64,000 nucleotides of DNA, from assembly GCA_963734635.1 (NCBI GenBank), contig CAVTIA010000003.1:1178001-1242000 (forward strand), in the 5' to 3' direction. Shown one piece after another: positions 1 to 9,416 of the stretch. This DNA is from DATCJA01 sp963734635 (GTDB taxonomy: Bacteria > Acidobacteriota > Vicinamibacteria > Vicinamibacterales > UBA2999). Below the pieces are notes generated by a model that searched no databases, had not been told where the DNA came from, and worked only from the letters and a program-made list of their open reading frames with translations. Within the stretch, counting starts at the first letter, position 1, and each line of letters begins with the position of its first letter. Both the position numbers and the translations under genes were made by a program.

Positions 1-53
1 ACTGAAACGAAAGGGTAACAACCGGCACGGTGGTTGAATCGACACTCGCAGCC

Positions 54-605
54 ATGAATCGAACCATCCGAGTGACGGTCCCGCTTTTCCTGCTGGCAAT
101 CTGGTCGGCCTCAACGACCGCTCAGTCGGCGGCAACCACTACAACCGGCATCATTCCTCCACCAGTCGAGACTGCCCTTCGCGAGATGTACGGTGGCCGT
201 AATGGAGAGGTCCGGTACTTTGCCGCCGCGATCAATCTCAACGTCGAGGGCTACTCCGAGATCGTCGTGCACGTCGTTGGTGACACGGTGTGCGGCTCGG
301 GAGGATGGTGCGATACGCTCGTGTTCACACCGAATGAAACGTCGTTCCGCCATGTCGCCACGATCCGTTCGACGCGCCCGCCAATCCGCGTCTCACCCGT
401 TCGCTCCCATGACTGGCGCAATCTCATTGTCACGGTGTCAGGTGGCGACGGACGGCCACGCGACGTCGAGCTGCGGTACGACGGGACGGCGTATCCATCG
501 AACCCTGCAACGGCGCCCTCTCATCGCGACTCGAAAACAGTCACGCAAGTCGCCATTCCCGCGTATCGCACGTTTGACAGCGGCACGTTGCTGGCGTTGC
601 GGTAG
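54..605 (+). CDS. Secreted protein of unknown function
   Basis: About 183 residues. The ATG at 54 gives a clean Sec signal peptide: a short basic n-region (MNR), a hydrophobic core and an Ala-rich end near residue 24. An upstream in-frame GTG at 30 would only add a non-signal extension. Two Cys, around the CGSGGWC motif, could form a disulfide after export. No enzyme motif was recognised. The gene stands alone, followed within a few bases by a GC-rich hairpin that may serve as terminator. The next gene is on the opposite strand. Function unknown; export is the only supported property. Confidence 0.6.
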   Translation: MNRTIRVTVPLFLLAIWSASTTAQSAATTTTGIIPPPVETALREMYGGRNGEVRYFAAAINLNVEGYSEIVVHVVGDTVCGSGGWCDTLVFTPNETSFRHVATIRSTRPPIRVSPVRSHDWRNLIVTVSGGDGRPRDVELRYDGTAYPSNPATAPSHRDSKTVTQVAIPAYRTFDSGTLLALR

Positions 606-606
606 C

Positions 607-626
607 GCGCACGCTTCAGCGTGCGC
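607..626. repeat. Intergenic hairpin with TTCAG loop
   Basis: Perfect inverted repeat around a TTCAG loop (GCGCACGC / GCGTGCGC arms), directly after the stop of the secreted protein and before the convergent DUF1622 gene. It belongs to the hairpin type also seen at 20295 and 52205, with different arm sequence but the same loop and a preceding GTAG. It could terminate both convergent transcripts. Confidence 0.6.
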
Positions 627-657
627 TCCCGCCGTCGTCCAACCAGTGACCACACCG

Positions 658-1044
658 TCACGCGGCCTTCGGAGCCGGCCGGGCTTCGCCACCGGTTGCG
701 GGCGCGGTCTCGGCGGCCGAAGCGCGTTCCAGATCCTTTTCCAGGAAGTAATTCAGGAACGTGCGGATCACAGCTATCGCAGCAAGCTCACCAATCTCGT
801 ACCACGTCGGTGAGATGACGCTGCCGATGATGTCCGCAGCGAGCTCGAACTCGAGGCCAAGCAGCAGCCACATCCCGAATCGACGCCAGACGGTCTTGCG
901 CTCGCCGTGCGAGACGCCAGGCGTCAACCCAAGCCGTACGAGCATCCCGAGGGCTTCGAGCGAACCGTACGCGACGATGAGTACCGCAATACCTTCGATC
1001 AGCAGTTTTGCAGTGTCAGCGAAGCGGACGAACAGTTCCTCCAT
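658..1044 (-). CDS. DUF1622 family membrane protein
   Basis: A 128-residue inner-membrane protein with about three hydrophobic helices. The region around LLLGLEFELAADIIGSV followed by an EIGELAAIAVIRTFLNYFLEKDLE-type segment is the signature of DUF1622, a small family often found alone in bacterial and archaeal genomes. The length is normal for the family. The C-terminus is an Ala/Pro-rich tail. It lies 22 bases after the stop of the upstream FGE-like gene on the same strand and may share its transcript. Biochemical role unknown. The family call is confident. Confidence 0.8.
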   Translation of the reverse strand: MEELFVRFADTAKLLIEGIAVLIVAYGSLEALGMLVRLGLTPGVSHGERKTVWRRFGMWLLLGLEFELAADIIGSVISPTWYEIGELAAIAVIRTFLNYFLEKDLERASAAETAPATGGEARPAPKAA

Positions 1045-1066
1045 GTGGCCTTATCAGGAAGAGTCC

Positions 1067-2074
1067 TCAGGCTGCCGCAGCCGTGAGCGACGCTGTTGGT
1101 CGCACAATGCAGCGAAAACCGAGATGGCATGTGGAAGTATCGATCGGTTCGGGGAAGCGCGCGGACGGCCGATAGCGCCGGCAGTAGTTAGGGGCGCACA
1201 AATGTGACCCACCCTTGATCACCTTCCGCGGAATCCGGATATTCGGCTGGCCGGGGTCGTAACTTTCTTCCTCACGTGTTCGAAGCGGCTTCGGCGGCGC
1301 GCAACACGCATGCTGAAGGTCGCTCCGATGCGCGGCGCGGTACCAGTCGGTCGTCCATTCCCACACGTTGCCAATCATGTCGTGCAGGCCGTAGCTATTA
1401 GGCGGAAAAGCATCCACGGGTGACGTACCCTCGAACCCGTCTTCCGCGAGATTCTGCCAGGGGAAGTCGCCCTGCCAGGTATTCGCCATATGGCGTCCAT
1501 CGACGAGAAACGTGTCGCCCCAGGCGTACGGCGCAGCGTGGAGTCCTCCCCGAGCCGCCAGCTCCCATTCCGCCTCTGTCGCTAGCGCCTTGCCTTCCCA
1601 CTTCGCAAATGCCTCGGCGTCGCTGAACGCGACGTGCACCACCGGATGACGCCCGCGGTGCTCGATCGACGAGCCCATACCTTGCGGGTGCCGCCACTGG
1701 GCACCTTTCATGTACGTCCACCAGTTGCCGACGTTCAGGCGATCGACGGGGCCGCCCGGCCGCACGAACACGAGGGAGCCTGCATACAGCATCTCAGGCA
1801 GAGCTCCTGGATACTGAGCAGGATCGGGCGGGATCTCCGCGAACGTCGTATGCCCCGTCGCCTGAACGAACCGCGCGAATCGCTCGTTGGTGACGGGACA
1901 CTTGTCGATCCAGAAACCGCCAACGGCTTCGTGGTGGACCGGGCGCTCTTCCGGGTAGTGATCCTTCGAACCCATCTGATAGGTGGCTGGGGGGATCCAG
2001 ACCATGTCAGGGAACGGTGCCCTTTCCGCGGTCTGCCCGCCGACCGCCACGGTGCTGGAGTCTGGAGACGACAT
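1067..2074 (-). CDS. Formylglycine-generating enzyme (SUMF1/FGE-sulfatase domain)
   Basis: A 335-residue protein consisting almost wholly of an FGE-sulfatase domain. FGE oxidises a Cys (or Ser) in the CxPxR motif of type I sulfatases to formylglycine, activating them. Seen here: the N-terminal WIPPATYQMGS start of the fold, the ATEAEWELAARGG and NVWEWTTDWY motifs, and Cys293 and Cys298 (C-x4-C) before an LGFRC end, matching the copper-binding catalytic Cys pair of true FGEs. The start at 2074 is chosen because AAGGAGG lies five bases upstream. The reading frame stays open further upstream, but that part is relic DNA. The likely substrate sulfatase is present only as a relic just upstream, so the real partner must be elsewhere. 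Confidence 0.85.
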   Translation of the reverse strand: MSSPDSSTVAVGGQTAERAPFPDMVWIPPATYQMGSKDHYPEERPVHHEAVGGFWIDKCPVTNERFARFVQATGHTTFAEIPPDPAQYPGALPEMLYAGSLVFVRPGGPVDRLNVGNWWTYMKGAQWRHPQGMGSSIEHRGRHPVVHVAFSDAEAFAKWEGKALATEAEWELAARGGLHAAPYAWGDTFLVDGRHMANTWQGDFPWQNLAEDGFEGTSPVDAFPPNSYGLHDMIGNVWEWTTDWYRAAHRSDLQHACCAPPKPLRTREEESYDPGQPNIRIPRKVIKGGSHLCAPNYCRRYRPSARFPEPIDTSTCHLGFRCIVRPTASLTAAAA

Positions 2075-2118
2075 CTGGTCCTCCTTCCATCGGATCGAAC
2101 AGCGAAAGGACCTACCGG

Positions 2119-2345
2119 TCAGTCGCGGCTGAGGGCAGCTTCCATCTTCTCCATCGCCTGATCGATCGTGAAGCTCGCCGCCCGCTGGCGTGGGGGAAAG
2201 TCCTTGAACGTCTGCAGGAACTTCCCGACGATGGCCGAAGCCGCCATGATCATGTAGCCCTGTACGCGAACCAATCCCAATACGTGCTCGAGGTGATGTC
2301 GGCGCGCTCGAACGGATCCATTCGCAGGTTGTAGAGCTTCGGCAC
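2119..2345 (-). pseudogene. Arylsulfatase C-terminal relic
   Basis: On the minus strand, about 34 codons read as the C-terminal part of a type I arylsulfatase (VPKLYNLRMDPFERADI, typical of the family). A one-base loss near 2240 then moves to another frame, which continues as YMIMAASAIVGKFLQTF and ends with a normal stop at 2119. The catalytic N-terminal domain with the CxPxR modification site is missing. The break at about 2345 joins directly to a second relic. This is a deletion relic of the sulfatase that the adjacent FGE-like enzyme would have modified. Confidence 0.75.
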
Positions 2346-2945
2346 GCGCAACGGCGAAGGTCGCCGACCTTCACGATGTCCTTGTCCGTGTTGACGGCGC
2401 GAGCGAGCGTCGTCCCTTGCACAGGTTGAAACTGCGGCTGACCACCCTCGTAGTTGACGTCCGGAGCCTTCAGCTCCTTCACATTCACTCGTGCGGTGGG
2501 GGGCCCCTCTGCGAGGACCACGGCTTCTGCGGCCTGCTCGGTCCCTGTTGCCCGCCTTCCCGAGCCGGAACACATCGCTGTCTGTGTTGCTCACCCAGAG
2601 CAACGATGTGCCCGGCACAGGCTGGTATACCGGGGCGCCCCGCAGGAGAAGCATTTCGGCGGGCGACGTACTGACGTACACCATGGGCACGGCACCTGCC
2701 GTAGGCGGGCGCCCCGGAATGTTGGCTTTCACATCCGTCCAGTCGTCGTTTGCGGGCAGCTTCGCAAAGCTCGGCGGCAGCGTGCCTGCTGTCGACCATG
2801 GACCTTTCAAATCGGATGCGGTGAGCCATATGTCGTTGTTGCGCAGATACAGCGTCTTTGAAGGCGTCTCGAAGAGATCCCAGTTCGTGTTCACGGCGAA
2901 CTTCAGATCCGAACCCTGAATAGGACTCCAGATCATCCTTCTGCT
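2346..2945 (-). pseudogene. Relic of carbohydrate-binding family V/XII-like protein
   Basis: Two frames on the minus strand carry pieces of a protein I recognise as the carbohydrate-binding family V/XII type often found beside arylsulfatases: first NTNWDLFETPSKTLYLRNND and VPGTSLLWVSNTDSDVFRL (about 2560-2900), then, in another frame, TEQAAEAVVLAEGPPTARV through LARAVNTDKDIVKVGDL (about 2346-2545). Between the pieces, a stretch of perhaps 40 codons expected from the family is absent, and both termini are missing. It ends by running straight into the arylsulfatase relic. At least three deletions are needed, so this is real decay and not base-calling error. Confidence 0.65.
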
Positions 2946-3209
2946 CACTCCCGCGAACAGGGAACTTCCCGCGTTCCCACATCGCAGCGTAAGTGACGGG
3001 GGTCGCGGAGCGAAGCGGAAGACTACGAGCGCGCGAAACGAAGAACTACGGAATCGAGTTCAAAAAAGTACGCGCAGTTTCCCAGAAGGCGGGGCGTAGC
3101 TTTTCAAGAGCACGAGCGTATTTTCCGCATTCGTCCGGTGATGGTCGTCGCTTCCCTGAACTCGACACCACCTCTAAGCTGTCAAAGACGGGTCAACGCG
3201 AGCACGGTG

Positions 3210-4259
3210 ATGTTGAGCAGGCTCTTTGGGTTCGTCGTCCTCGCATCCGCCATTGGGCTCAGCAGCGCGGGTTGTCACGGGGACTCCGTCGCGGCGGCTC
3301 AGTCGGATGCCGCAACCGGTACGGCAGCAGCCGTGCCGTCCAGAACCAACGCGTTGCCGTCATGGAATGACGGCCCGGCCAAGAAGGAACTTCTCTACTT
3401 CCTCTGGCGTGTCACGCGCGAAGGTGGACCGGATTTCGTGCCTGCGGACGCGCGAATCGCAGTGTTCGATAACGACGGCACGCTCTGGTCGGAACAGCCG
3501 ATGTACGTTCAAGCGGCCTTTGCTGTCGACCGGGTAAAGGCGCTCGCATCGCAGCATCCCGATTGGAAGAACCGGCAGCCATTCAAGGGCGTCCTGGAAG
3601 ACGACATGAAAGCGGTGGCTGCAAGCGGCGAGCGCGGGCTCCTCGAGATCATCGCCGCCACCCACGCCGGAATGACTACCCAGGAGTTCGATCACATCGT
3701 CACCGACTGGATCGCGACCGCGCGACACCCGAAGACAGGACGTCTCTACACCGACATGGTCTATCAGCCCATGCTCGAGCTCCTGCAGTACCTCCGTGCA
3801 AACAGTTTCAAGACCTTCATTGTCTCGGGCGGCGGCGTCGACTTCATGCGTCCCTGGACCGAGAACGCCTACGGGATTCCACCCGAACAGGTCGTCGGCA
3901 GCAGCGGCAAGACGAAGTTCGAGCTGAGAGGCGGCAGACCGGTGCTGCTGCGTCTGCCTGAAGTGGAGTTCGTCGACGACAAGGAAGGCAAGCCGATCGG
4001 CATACACCGGTTCATCGGCCGCCGCCCCATTCTGGCCTTTGGCAACTCCGACGGAGATCTGGAGATGCTCGAATGGACCGCGGCGGGTACCGGAGCGCGC
4101 TTCATCGGGCTCGTGCATCACACGGATGCCACGCGCGAGGTTGCCTACGACCGCCGGTCACCTATCGGAAGGCTGGATACGGCCCTGGATCAAGCCACGG
4201 CAAGAGGGTGGACGGTCGTGAGCATGAAAGACGACTGGCGCAGTGTGTTCCCGAGGTAA
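3210..4259 (+). CDS. HAD-superfamily hydrolase, exported or lipoprotein
   Basis: A 349-residue protein. The ATG at 3210 gives a signal peptide ending in SSAGC (Cys22), a weak lipobox, so it is exported and perhaps lipidated. HAD motif I is VFDNDGTLW with Asp87 and Asp89 as nucleophile and acid/base. Motif II is FIVSGGG, and motif IV is the GNSDGDLEM segment. This subgroup (DNDGTLW) is a putative phosphatase frequently encoded next to arylsulfatases, which fits the sulfatase relics upstream. The substrate cannot be named. Nine bases separate its stop from the next gene, so the two are probably cotranscribed. Confidence 0.8.
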   Translation: MLSRLFGFVVLASAIGLSSAGCHGDSVAAAQSDAATGTAAAVPSRTNALPSWNDGPAKKELLYFLWRVTREGGPDFVPADARIAVFDNDGTLWSEQPMYVQAAFAVDRVKALASQHPDWKNRQPFKGVLEDDMKAVAASGERGLLEIIAATHAGMTTQEFDHIVTDWIATARHPKTGRLYTDMVYQPMLELLQYLRANSFKTFIVSGGGVDFMRPWTENAYGIPPEQVVGSSGKTKFELRGGRPVLLRLPEVEFVDDKEGKPIGIHRFIGRRPILAFGNSDGDLEMLEWTAAGTGARFIGLVHHTDATREVAYDRRSPIGRLDTALDQATARGWTVVSMKDDWRSVFPR

Positions 4260-4267
4260 CCGCACGC

Positions 4268-5455
4268 GTGTACGAACAGCGCGCGCCTGAAAGGCTTCTC
4301 TTCGACCCGACGTCCGACTTTTCGCTCGTCGCCGGCGGACCGTTGTACCGCCTGGCGCGGCGGTGTGGACTCGCGGACGGGCCTGACGGTCTCGTTCGGC
4401 TCGGCCTGGCGCTGGCTCTCCTTACCTGGTTGCCTCTTGTCGCGCTGGCGCCGCTCGGACGCGACGACACCGCCATTTCATTCCTGCACAGTCTGGGCAC
4501 CCATGCCCGGCTGCTCGTGGCAATTCCACTCTTCTTCGTCGCGGAGGCGGCGTTCGACAGGCGATCCCGGCAGCTCATACGCACAATCGTCGCGTCGCGC
4601 GTAGTGCGGGCCGACCAGCTTCAGGCACTCAGAGCCGCGCTGCGAAAGGCCGTCACGTGGCGGGACACCTGGGTCGTCGAGGCCGCCGTCGCCGTCGTCG
4701 CGTTGTCGGTCATCGTAGAAGGGCCGCGACAAGATCTCCCCTCGGCGGTTTCCACATGGCGCACCACCGCTGATGGCCATCTGACGCCTGCCGGCTGGTG
4801 GTACAGCATCGCCAGCTTTCCCGTGTTTCAGTTTCTCTTGTGCCGTTGGCTTGCTCGCATCTTGATCTGGTCACAGCTGTTGTGGCGAATCAACTGCCTG
4901 GACCTGCAATTGATCCCGACACATCCGGACCTTGCCGGGGGGCTAGGCGGATTCGGGGTCGCCCATGTCACGCTGGCCCCCCTGAGCATGGCAATCTCGA
5001 CGATACTCGTGGCCACCTTTACGGAGGAAATCCTGTACGGAGGCGCCGATGTGTCGCGATTCGTGCTGCCTGTAGCAGCGGCTGTCTTCGTGACAGTGCT
5101 TCTTATCGTGGCGCCGCTGCTGACGTTTATGCCGAGACTGATTCGTCTCAGGCAGGAGGGGCTGCTGGAATACGGCACGCTCGCGGCAGGCTACGTACGT
5201 GCGTTCGATGACAAGTGGATTCGCCACAGGGTGCAACAGCGCGAGCCGCTGCTCGGATCCGCCGACGTGCAATCGCTTGCCGATCTCGCTAACAGCTTCA
5301 ACGTAATCTGCAGCATGCGAGTCATCCCCATCAGCCTGTTGCAGGTTGTTTTGCTGATCGGGGCGGCGGCTCTGCCTTCGCTGCCCCTCGCCCTCTTCGT
5401 CGTCCCGCTCGACAAGCTGATCCTCAAAGTTGTGGCAGCGGTCTTCAATCTATGA
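4268..5455 (+). CDS. Integral membrane protein of unknown function
   Basis: 395 residues from the GTG at 4268, the first in-frame start after the HAD gene. The frame is open further upstream only as a shadow of that gene. About six hydrophobic segments are visible: around residues 40-60, 75-90, 140-155, 180-200, 240-300 (two) and 350-390. Between them lies a charged cytoplasmic stretch. I recognise no Pfam family from the sequence. Its spacing suggests an operon with the HAD hydrolase. It may be a sulfatase-cluster membrane partner, but that is inference from position only. Confidence 0.65.
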   Translation: MYEQRAPERLLFDPTSDFSLVAGGPLYRLARRCGLADGPDGLVRLGLALALLTWLPLVALAPLGRDDTAISFLHSLGTHARLLVAIPLFFVAEAAFDRRSRQLIRTIVASRVVRADQLQALRAALRKAVTWRDTWVVEAAVAVVALSVIVEGPRQDLPSAVSTWRTTADGHLTPAGWWYSIASFPVFQFLLCRWLARILIWSQLLWRINCLDLQLIPTHPDLAGGLGGFGVAHVTLAPLSMAISTILVATFTEEILYGGADVSRFVLPVAAAVFVTVLLIVAPLLTFMPRLIRLRQEGLLEYGTLAAGYVRAFDDKWIRHRVQQREPLLGSADVQSLADLANSFNVICSMRVIPISLLQVVLLIGAAALPSLPLALFVVPLDKLILKVVAAVFNL

Positions 5456-5488
5456 ATCGAACCCAGGGATAGATTCAGGGGCGGGTCT

Positions 5489-6466
5489 TCACGCGCAGGT
5501 TGCTGGAACGCGGGCCTCGTACAGGGCGCCGGTCTCCAGCGGTACGCGCACGGAAATCGTCGTCCCCTGCTGCGGCCCGGAGTGGATGGTCACCTGCCCT
5601 TTCACGAGCCGTGCACGTTCCTCGATGCTCACGAGACCGAGACCACCGTTGTTGCGGACGCCTCCGGGATCGAATCCCCAGCCATCGTCAGTAACTGACA
5701 GGGTGAGGCCGTCGCCCTGCTCGGTAAGGGTCAGGTCGATCTGCTGCGCGTGGCCGTGCTTGGCCGCGTTCCGGAGCGCTTCCTGCGCGATGCGAAACAG
5801 CGAGAGCATCACGACAGGGTTGGCAGGCTCGACCTGGCCTTCGGCGTGAAACCTCACCTGAATGTGATACTGGCGCTCGACTTCGGTGCAGTGCGCTTCG
5901 AGGGCGGCCGCGAGACCGGCATGCTTCAGCAGGTTCGGGTGCAGGTCGTGTGAGAGAAGCCGCAGGCCCTCCGCCACTCTTGCCATGCGTCGTTGAACCG
6001 AGAGCAGCGCCTGCTGCACGTCGGAATCCTGAAGCGTCGCGTCCTTTTGCCGCAGGTTGCTGACATCGACGGTGATCGCGGCCACTTCCTGGCACGCGTC
6101 GTCGTGCAGGTCTCGAGCGATACGCGTGCGTTCCACTTCCTGCGCGAAGATCAGCTGACCGGCGAGGTCCCTGATCTGCGCATTGCTGCTGCTAAGCGCA
6201 GCCTCGCTGAGACGCGCCGCGCGTTCCACCTGACGTCGCCTCGATCGCTGCCCGAGGAGCCCTCCGATGAGGAACGCCTCAACTGCGACAAGCGCGAGGG
6301 CGCCAGCGATCTGCCATGGATGAAAATCCCGCGGTGCCGCTGTTCTGCCAGGCACGTCCGCCTCCCAAAAGTATCCCACCATCTTTTGCAAACGACGCAT
6401 GAGCTGCACTCGACGCGCGCAATGCAACGCACGTTCCCCTCCAAAGTACTTCCGCGAGACGCGCAC
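5489..6466 (-). CDS. NarX-type sensor histidine kinase (HisKA_3)
   Basis: Up to 325 residues. One transmembrane helix (WQIAGALALVAVEAFLIGGL) is followed by a short coiled linker. A HisKA_3 dimerisation domain has the phosphoacceptor in RIARDLHDDACQEVAA, and a HATPase_c domain has NAAKHG, DDGWGFD and GGLGLVSIEERARL. This is the NarX/LiaS/DesK class, whose partners are LuxR-type regulators; none is adjacent. There is no sensor domain before the helix, so the protein is short for the class. The start is uncertain: the GTG at 6466, ATGs at 6400 and 6382, or a TTG with a GGAGG upstream are all in frame. It is divergent from the PAS kinase. Confidence 0.8.
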   Translation of the reverse strand: MRVSRKYFGGERALHCARRVQLMRRLQKMVGYFWEADVPGRTAAPRDFHPWQIAGALALVAVEAFLIGGLLGQRSRRRQVERAARLSEAALSSSNAQIRDLAGQLIFAQEVERTRIARDLHDDACQEVAAITVDVSNLRQKDATLQDSDVQQALLSVQRRMARVAEGLRLLSHDLHPNLLKHAGLAAALEAHCTEVERQYHIQVRFHAEGQVEPANPVVMLSLFRIAQEALRNAAKHGHAQQIDLTLTEQGDGLTLSVTDDGWGFDPGGVRNNGGLGLVSIEERARLVKGQVTIHSGPQQGTTISVRVPLETGALYEARVPATCA

Positions 6467-6774
6467 GGTTGCTTATTGATCCTTCTGCGCGTATCGAAGA
6501 CAGCGATGAACAACGCGCGGCCACGGCCCAACGCGACGCGTCGCGCTCGACCGCGAGGCAACGAGCACATGCAGCCCGTCGAGCTCCCAACCGCGCAAGG
6601 TGACCCAGCCGCGAGCGTCCGCGGCAAAACCGCGCGTATGCGGGCAACCGTGCAAGGCGGTACCGATCGGTCTCACTGATTCCCGAACAAAACCAGCCGT
6701 TCCGCAGCTCCGCCTCTGCCCATCTTCTTGGCCCCAAGGTTGATCTTCGCTGCATGGGTTGCGGACTCGTGGTG

Positions 6775-9037
6775 ATGCAGACGAATCAATCGATCCACCG
6801 AACACGCGAGCACCTTCGCTTGATTCTCAAGCAGGTGCCGGGGACGGTGTGGGCCACCGATCGCGACCTGCGGCTCACCTACGTGCGCGGTCAGACTCTT
6901 CTCGGGCCGGACAGGACAGAGCGGCTCGTAGGCCGGACCATTGGCGATGTCGTCAGGAGTGAGGATCCGACCGAGCCGGCTATCGCCCATCACCTCGCCG
7001 CGCTGGCCGGCGGCCCGCAATCATTCCCGTACTTTCATTCCGGCCAGTGGTACGACGTCCAGGTCGAGCCGCTGCGCGACGAATCAGGGGCAATCATCGG
7101 ATGCGTGGGCGCTGCGATCAACGTGACCGATCGCCGTAACACGCTCGACAGACTCGATCGAAGTGAGGCGCGGCTCGCCGAAGCACAGCGCCTGGCGCAC
7201 GTCGGCAGCTTCGAGTGGAGCGTGGACGACGACCTCGTGACGTGGTCTGACGAGCTTAGGCGCATCTACGGCATCAAACCGGGCGACGCCGGCGGCACGT
7301 TGGACGCCTTCCTTTCCAGGGTTCACGACGACGACGAGAACGACGTCCGCAGTGCGATGCTCGATGCGTGTCATCACCCAAAATCATTTTCGTACGAGCA
7401 CAGGATCGTGAGGCCCGATGGCGACGTCCGCTGGCTGCACACAGCCGGCGACGTGGTCTGCAACGGTACTGGGAAAGCGCAGCGCGTGGTCGGAAGCTGC
7501 TGGGACATCACCACGCAGCACCAGACGATGGACAAGCTCAAGGAGTCCGTATCGCTGCTCCAGGCGACGCTCGACTCCACGGCGGACGGCATTCTCGTCG
7601 TCGACCGCGAGGGACACGTGGCGACGTACAACCAGCGGTTCCTGACCCTCTGGCGAATTCCGCATTCCCTCGCTGCGCGCCGTGACGATCACGCACTGCT
7701 CTCGCTCGTCGTCAATCAGCTCGAAGAACCGCACGTCTTTCTCGAAGGGGTCCGCGATCTGTACGCAGCACGGGACCAGAAGTCGCTCGACGTGCTGCGA
7801 TTCACCGACGGGCGAGTGTTCGAGCGCTACTCGATGCCGCAGCTCGTCAACGGGGAGAGCGTTGGCCGCGTATGGAGCTTCAGAGACGTCACACAGCGTG
7901 AAGTGCTCCTGCAGCGGGCGTCGTTTCTTGCCGATGCGACGAGGCTTCTTTCGTCCCTCGACCTCAACAAAGCGCTCGATGCAGTGGTGCACTTGGCCGT
8001 CCCGTACCTCGGCGAGTACCTGCGGAATCACGCTCATCGGGGATCCGCAGTCCGGCTCCCCGATCGTGAACGTGATAGCGGGTGGAGACGAACCCCTCGA
8101 AATACACCCGCGAACACTTGCGGGGCACTCGATCATCTACGCGAGAGGACCGCGCTCGAGTATGGCAGTGCCACTAACGTCACGCAACACGACTGTGGGT
8201 GCGCTCATGACGGTCGCTCCGCCGAAGCACCGCTACACGATGGCCGATCTGGAGTTGCTCGATGAACTGGGACGTCGTGTTGCCCTGTGTGTCGACAACG
8301 CGCGCCTGTACGAAGGGGCGCAGGAAGCGCTCAAAGGTCGCGACCAGTTCCTCTCGATCGCCGCCCACGAGATCAGGGGCCCACTGACATCCATTCATCT
8401 CGCGGTGCAAGGTCTCTTGCGTGGTTCGCTGTCGCCCGCCGGCGCGCACACCGCGCTCGAGGTCATCGAACGCGAGGACCGGCGACTGAGTGGGTTCGTG
8501 GATGACCTGCTGGACCTGGGCCGTATCAGTACAGGGCAGCTGCATTTCGACCTCGAGGAGGTTGACCTCGGTACAGTTGTACGCGACGCCGTTTCGCGAC
8601 TGACGGGCACGCTGGCGCCGACCGCCTCGGTCACGATCACGACCGGGGGGAACCTCGCAGGCCAATGGGACCGAGCGCGCCTCGATCAGGTGGTCACGAA
8701 CCTGCTGTCGAATGCAATCAAGTACGGAGAAGGCAAGCCGATTGAGATTACCGCTTCAGAGACCGACGGCCACGTCGTGCTGAAGGTATCGGACCACGGC
8801 ATGGGCATCGACGCCTCCATGCGTTCGAAGATCTTCGACGCATTTCAGCGGGCGTCCGGCGCGCAGCGCTATGGAGGCCTGGGACTGGGACTGCACATCG
8901 CCAAGACCATCGTAAATGGGTTCGGGGGCACGGTCGCCGTAGACAGCAATCCAGGCGCCGGCTCGACGTTCACCGTAGACCTTCCCGTGTCAAGGAGCGC
9001 TAGTCATGCACAGCCGACCGATTCTGGTAGTGGATGA
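6775..9037 (+). CDS. Multi-PAS sensor histidine kinase, one-base frameshift
   Basis: Reads as one gene of about 754 codons if one extra base near 8018-8022 is removed. The order is PAS (about residues 10-120), PAS/PAC (140-250, ending VVGSCWDIT), PAS (265-385), a degenerate GAF (395-520), HisKA with AAHEIRGPL, and HATPase_c with NLLSNAIKYGEG and GGLGLGLHIAK. There is no membrane helix, so it is a cytoplasmic sensor. The ATG at 6775 is preferred over an earlier start. The 3' end overlaps the response regulator by 32 bases, implying translational coupling. The length is 1 modulo 3, so the break is a single inserted base. Deleting one C of the CC in the GTACCTGC context restores GITLIGDPQSG. Confidence 0.8.
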
Positions 9038-9416
9038 TGACGAAGACGTCCGCAACATGCTGTGCGCGGTGCTCGCCGCTGAGGGATATCCGGTCGTGAG
9101 CGCCGCCGACGGGGTTGAGGCGCTCACCCGCATGCGCCATGACCCACCCGCGCTGGCCGTCGTCGACATGATGATGCCCAGGATGGACGGCGAAGAGCTC
9201 ATTCGGGTCATGGCGGAGGACGCGGTGCTCGTTCGCGTGCCGGTGGCCATCATGTCGGGGCAAACGACGCCGTCGACAGTGTCGGCACCGCTTCCCAGGG
9301 TCACCGCCAGGCTGGTGAAACCGTTTGAGCTCGACGAGCTCCTCACGTTGGTGCATCGCTTTGCCGACCCACCCGCGCGGCAGGGCGACTCGCCGGAGGT
9401 CCTGAGGGGAACATGA
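9006..9416 (+). CDS. Single-domain response regulator
   Basis: A 136-residue receiver domain with no output domain. The acidic pocket is Asp10-Asp12, the phosphoacceptor is Asp54 in VVDMMMPRMDG, the switch Ser is Ser84, and the conserved Lys is Lys105 in LVKPF. It overlaps the PAS kinase upstream and the Crp/Fnr gene downstream (ATGA), so the three form one transcriptional and translational unit. With no DNA-binding domain it probably passes phosphate on or acts by protein contact, with the co-encoded Crp/Fnr protein as an obvious candidate output (inference). Confidence 0.9.
   Translation: MHSRPILVVDDDEDVRNMLCAVLAAEGYPVVSAADGVEALTRMRHDPPALAVVDMMMPRMDGEELIRVMAEDAVLVRVPVAIMSGQTTPSTVSAPLPRVTARLVKPFELDELLTLVHRFADPPARQGDSPEVLRGT

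Noticed and set aside
2075..2575. N-terminal extension of the FGE-like protein
   Set aside because: The frame is open, but it reads through relics of other genes. A strong ribosome site and the fold start are at 2074.
8010..8030. Possible programmed +1 frameshift in the PAS kinase
   Set aside because: There is no stop codon, slippery run or downstream structure at the break, and six other genes show the same kind of one-base gain. Sequence error or simple mutation is the more economical reading.
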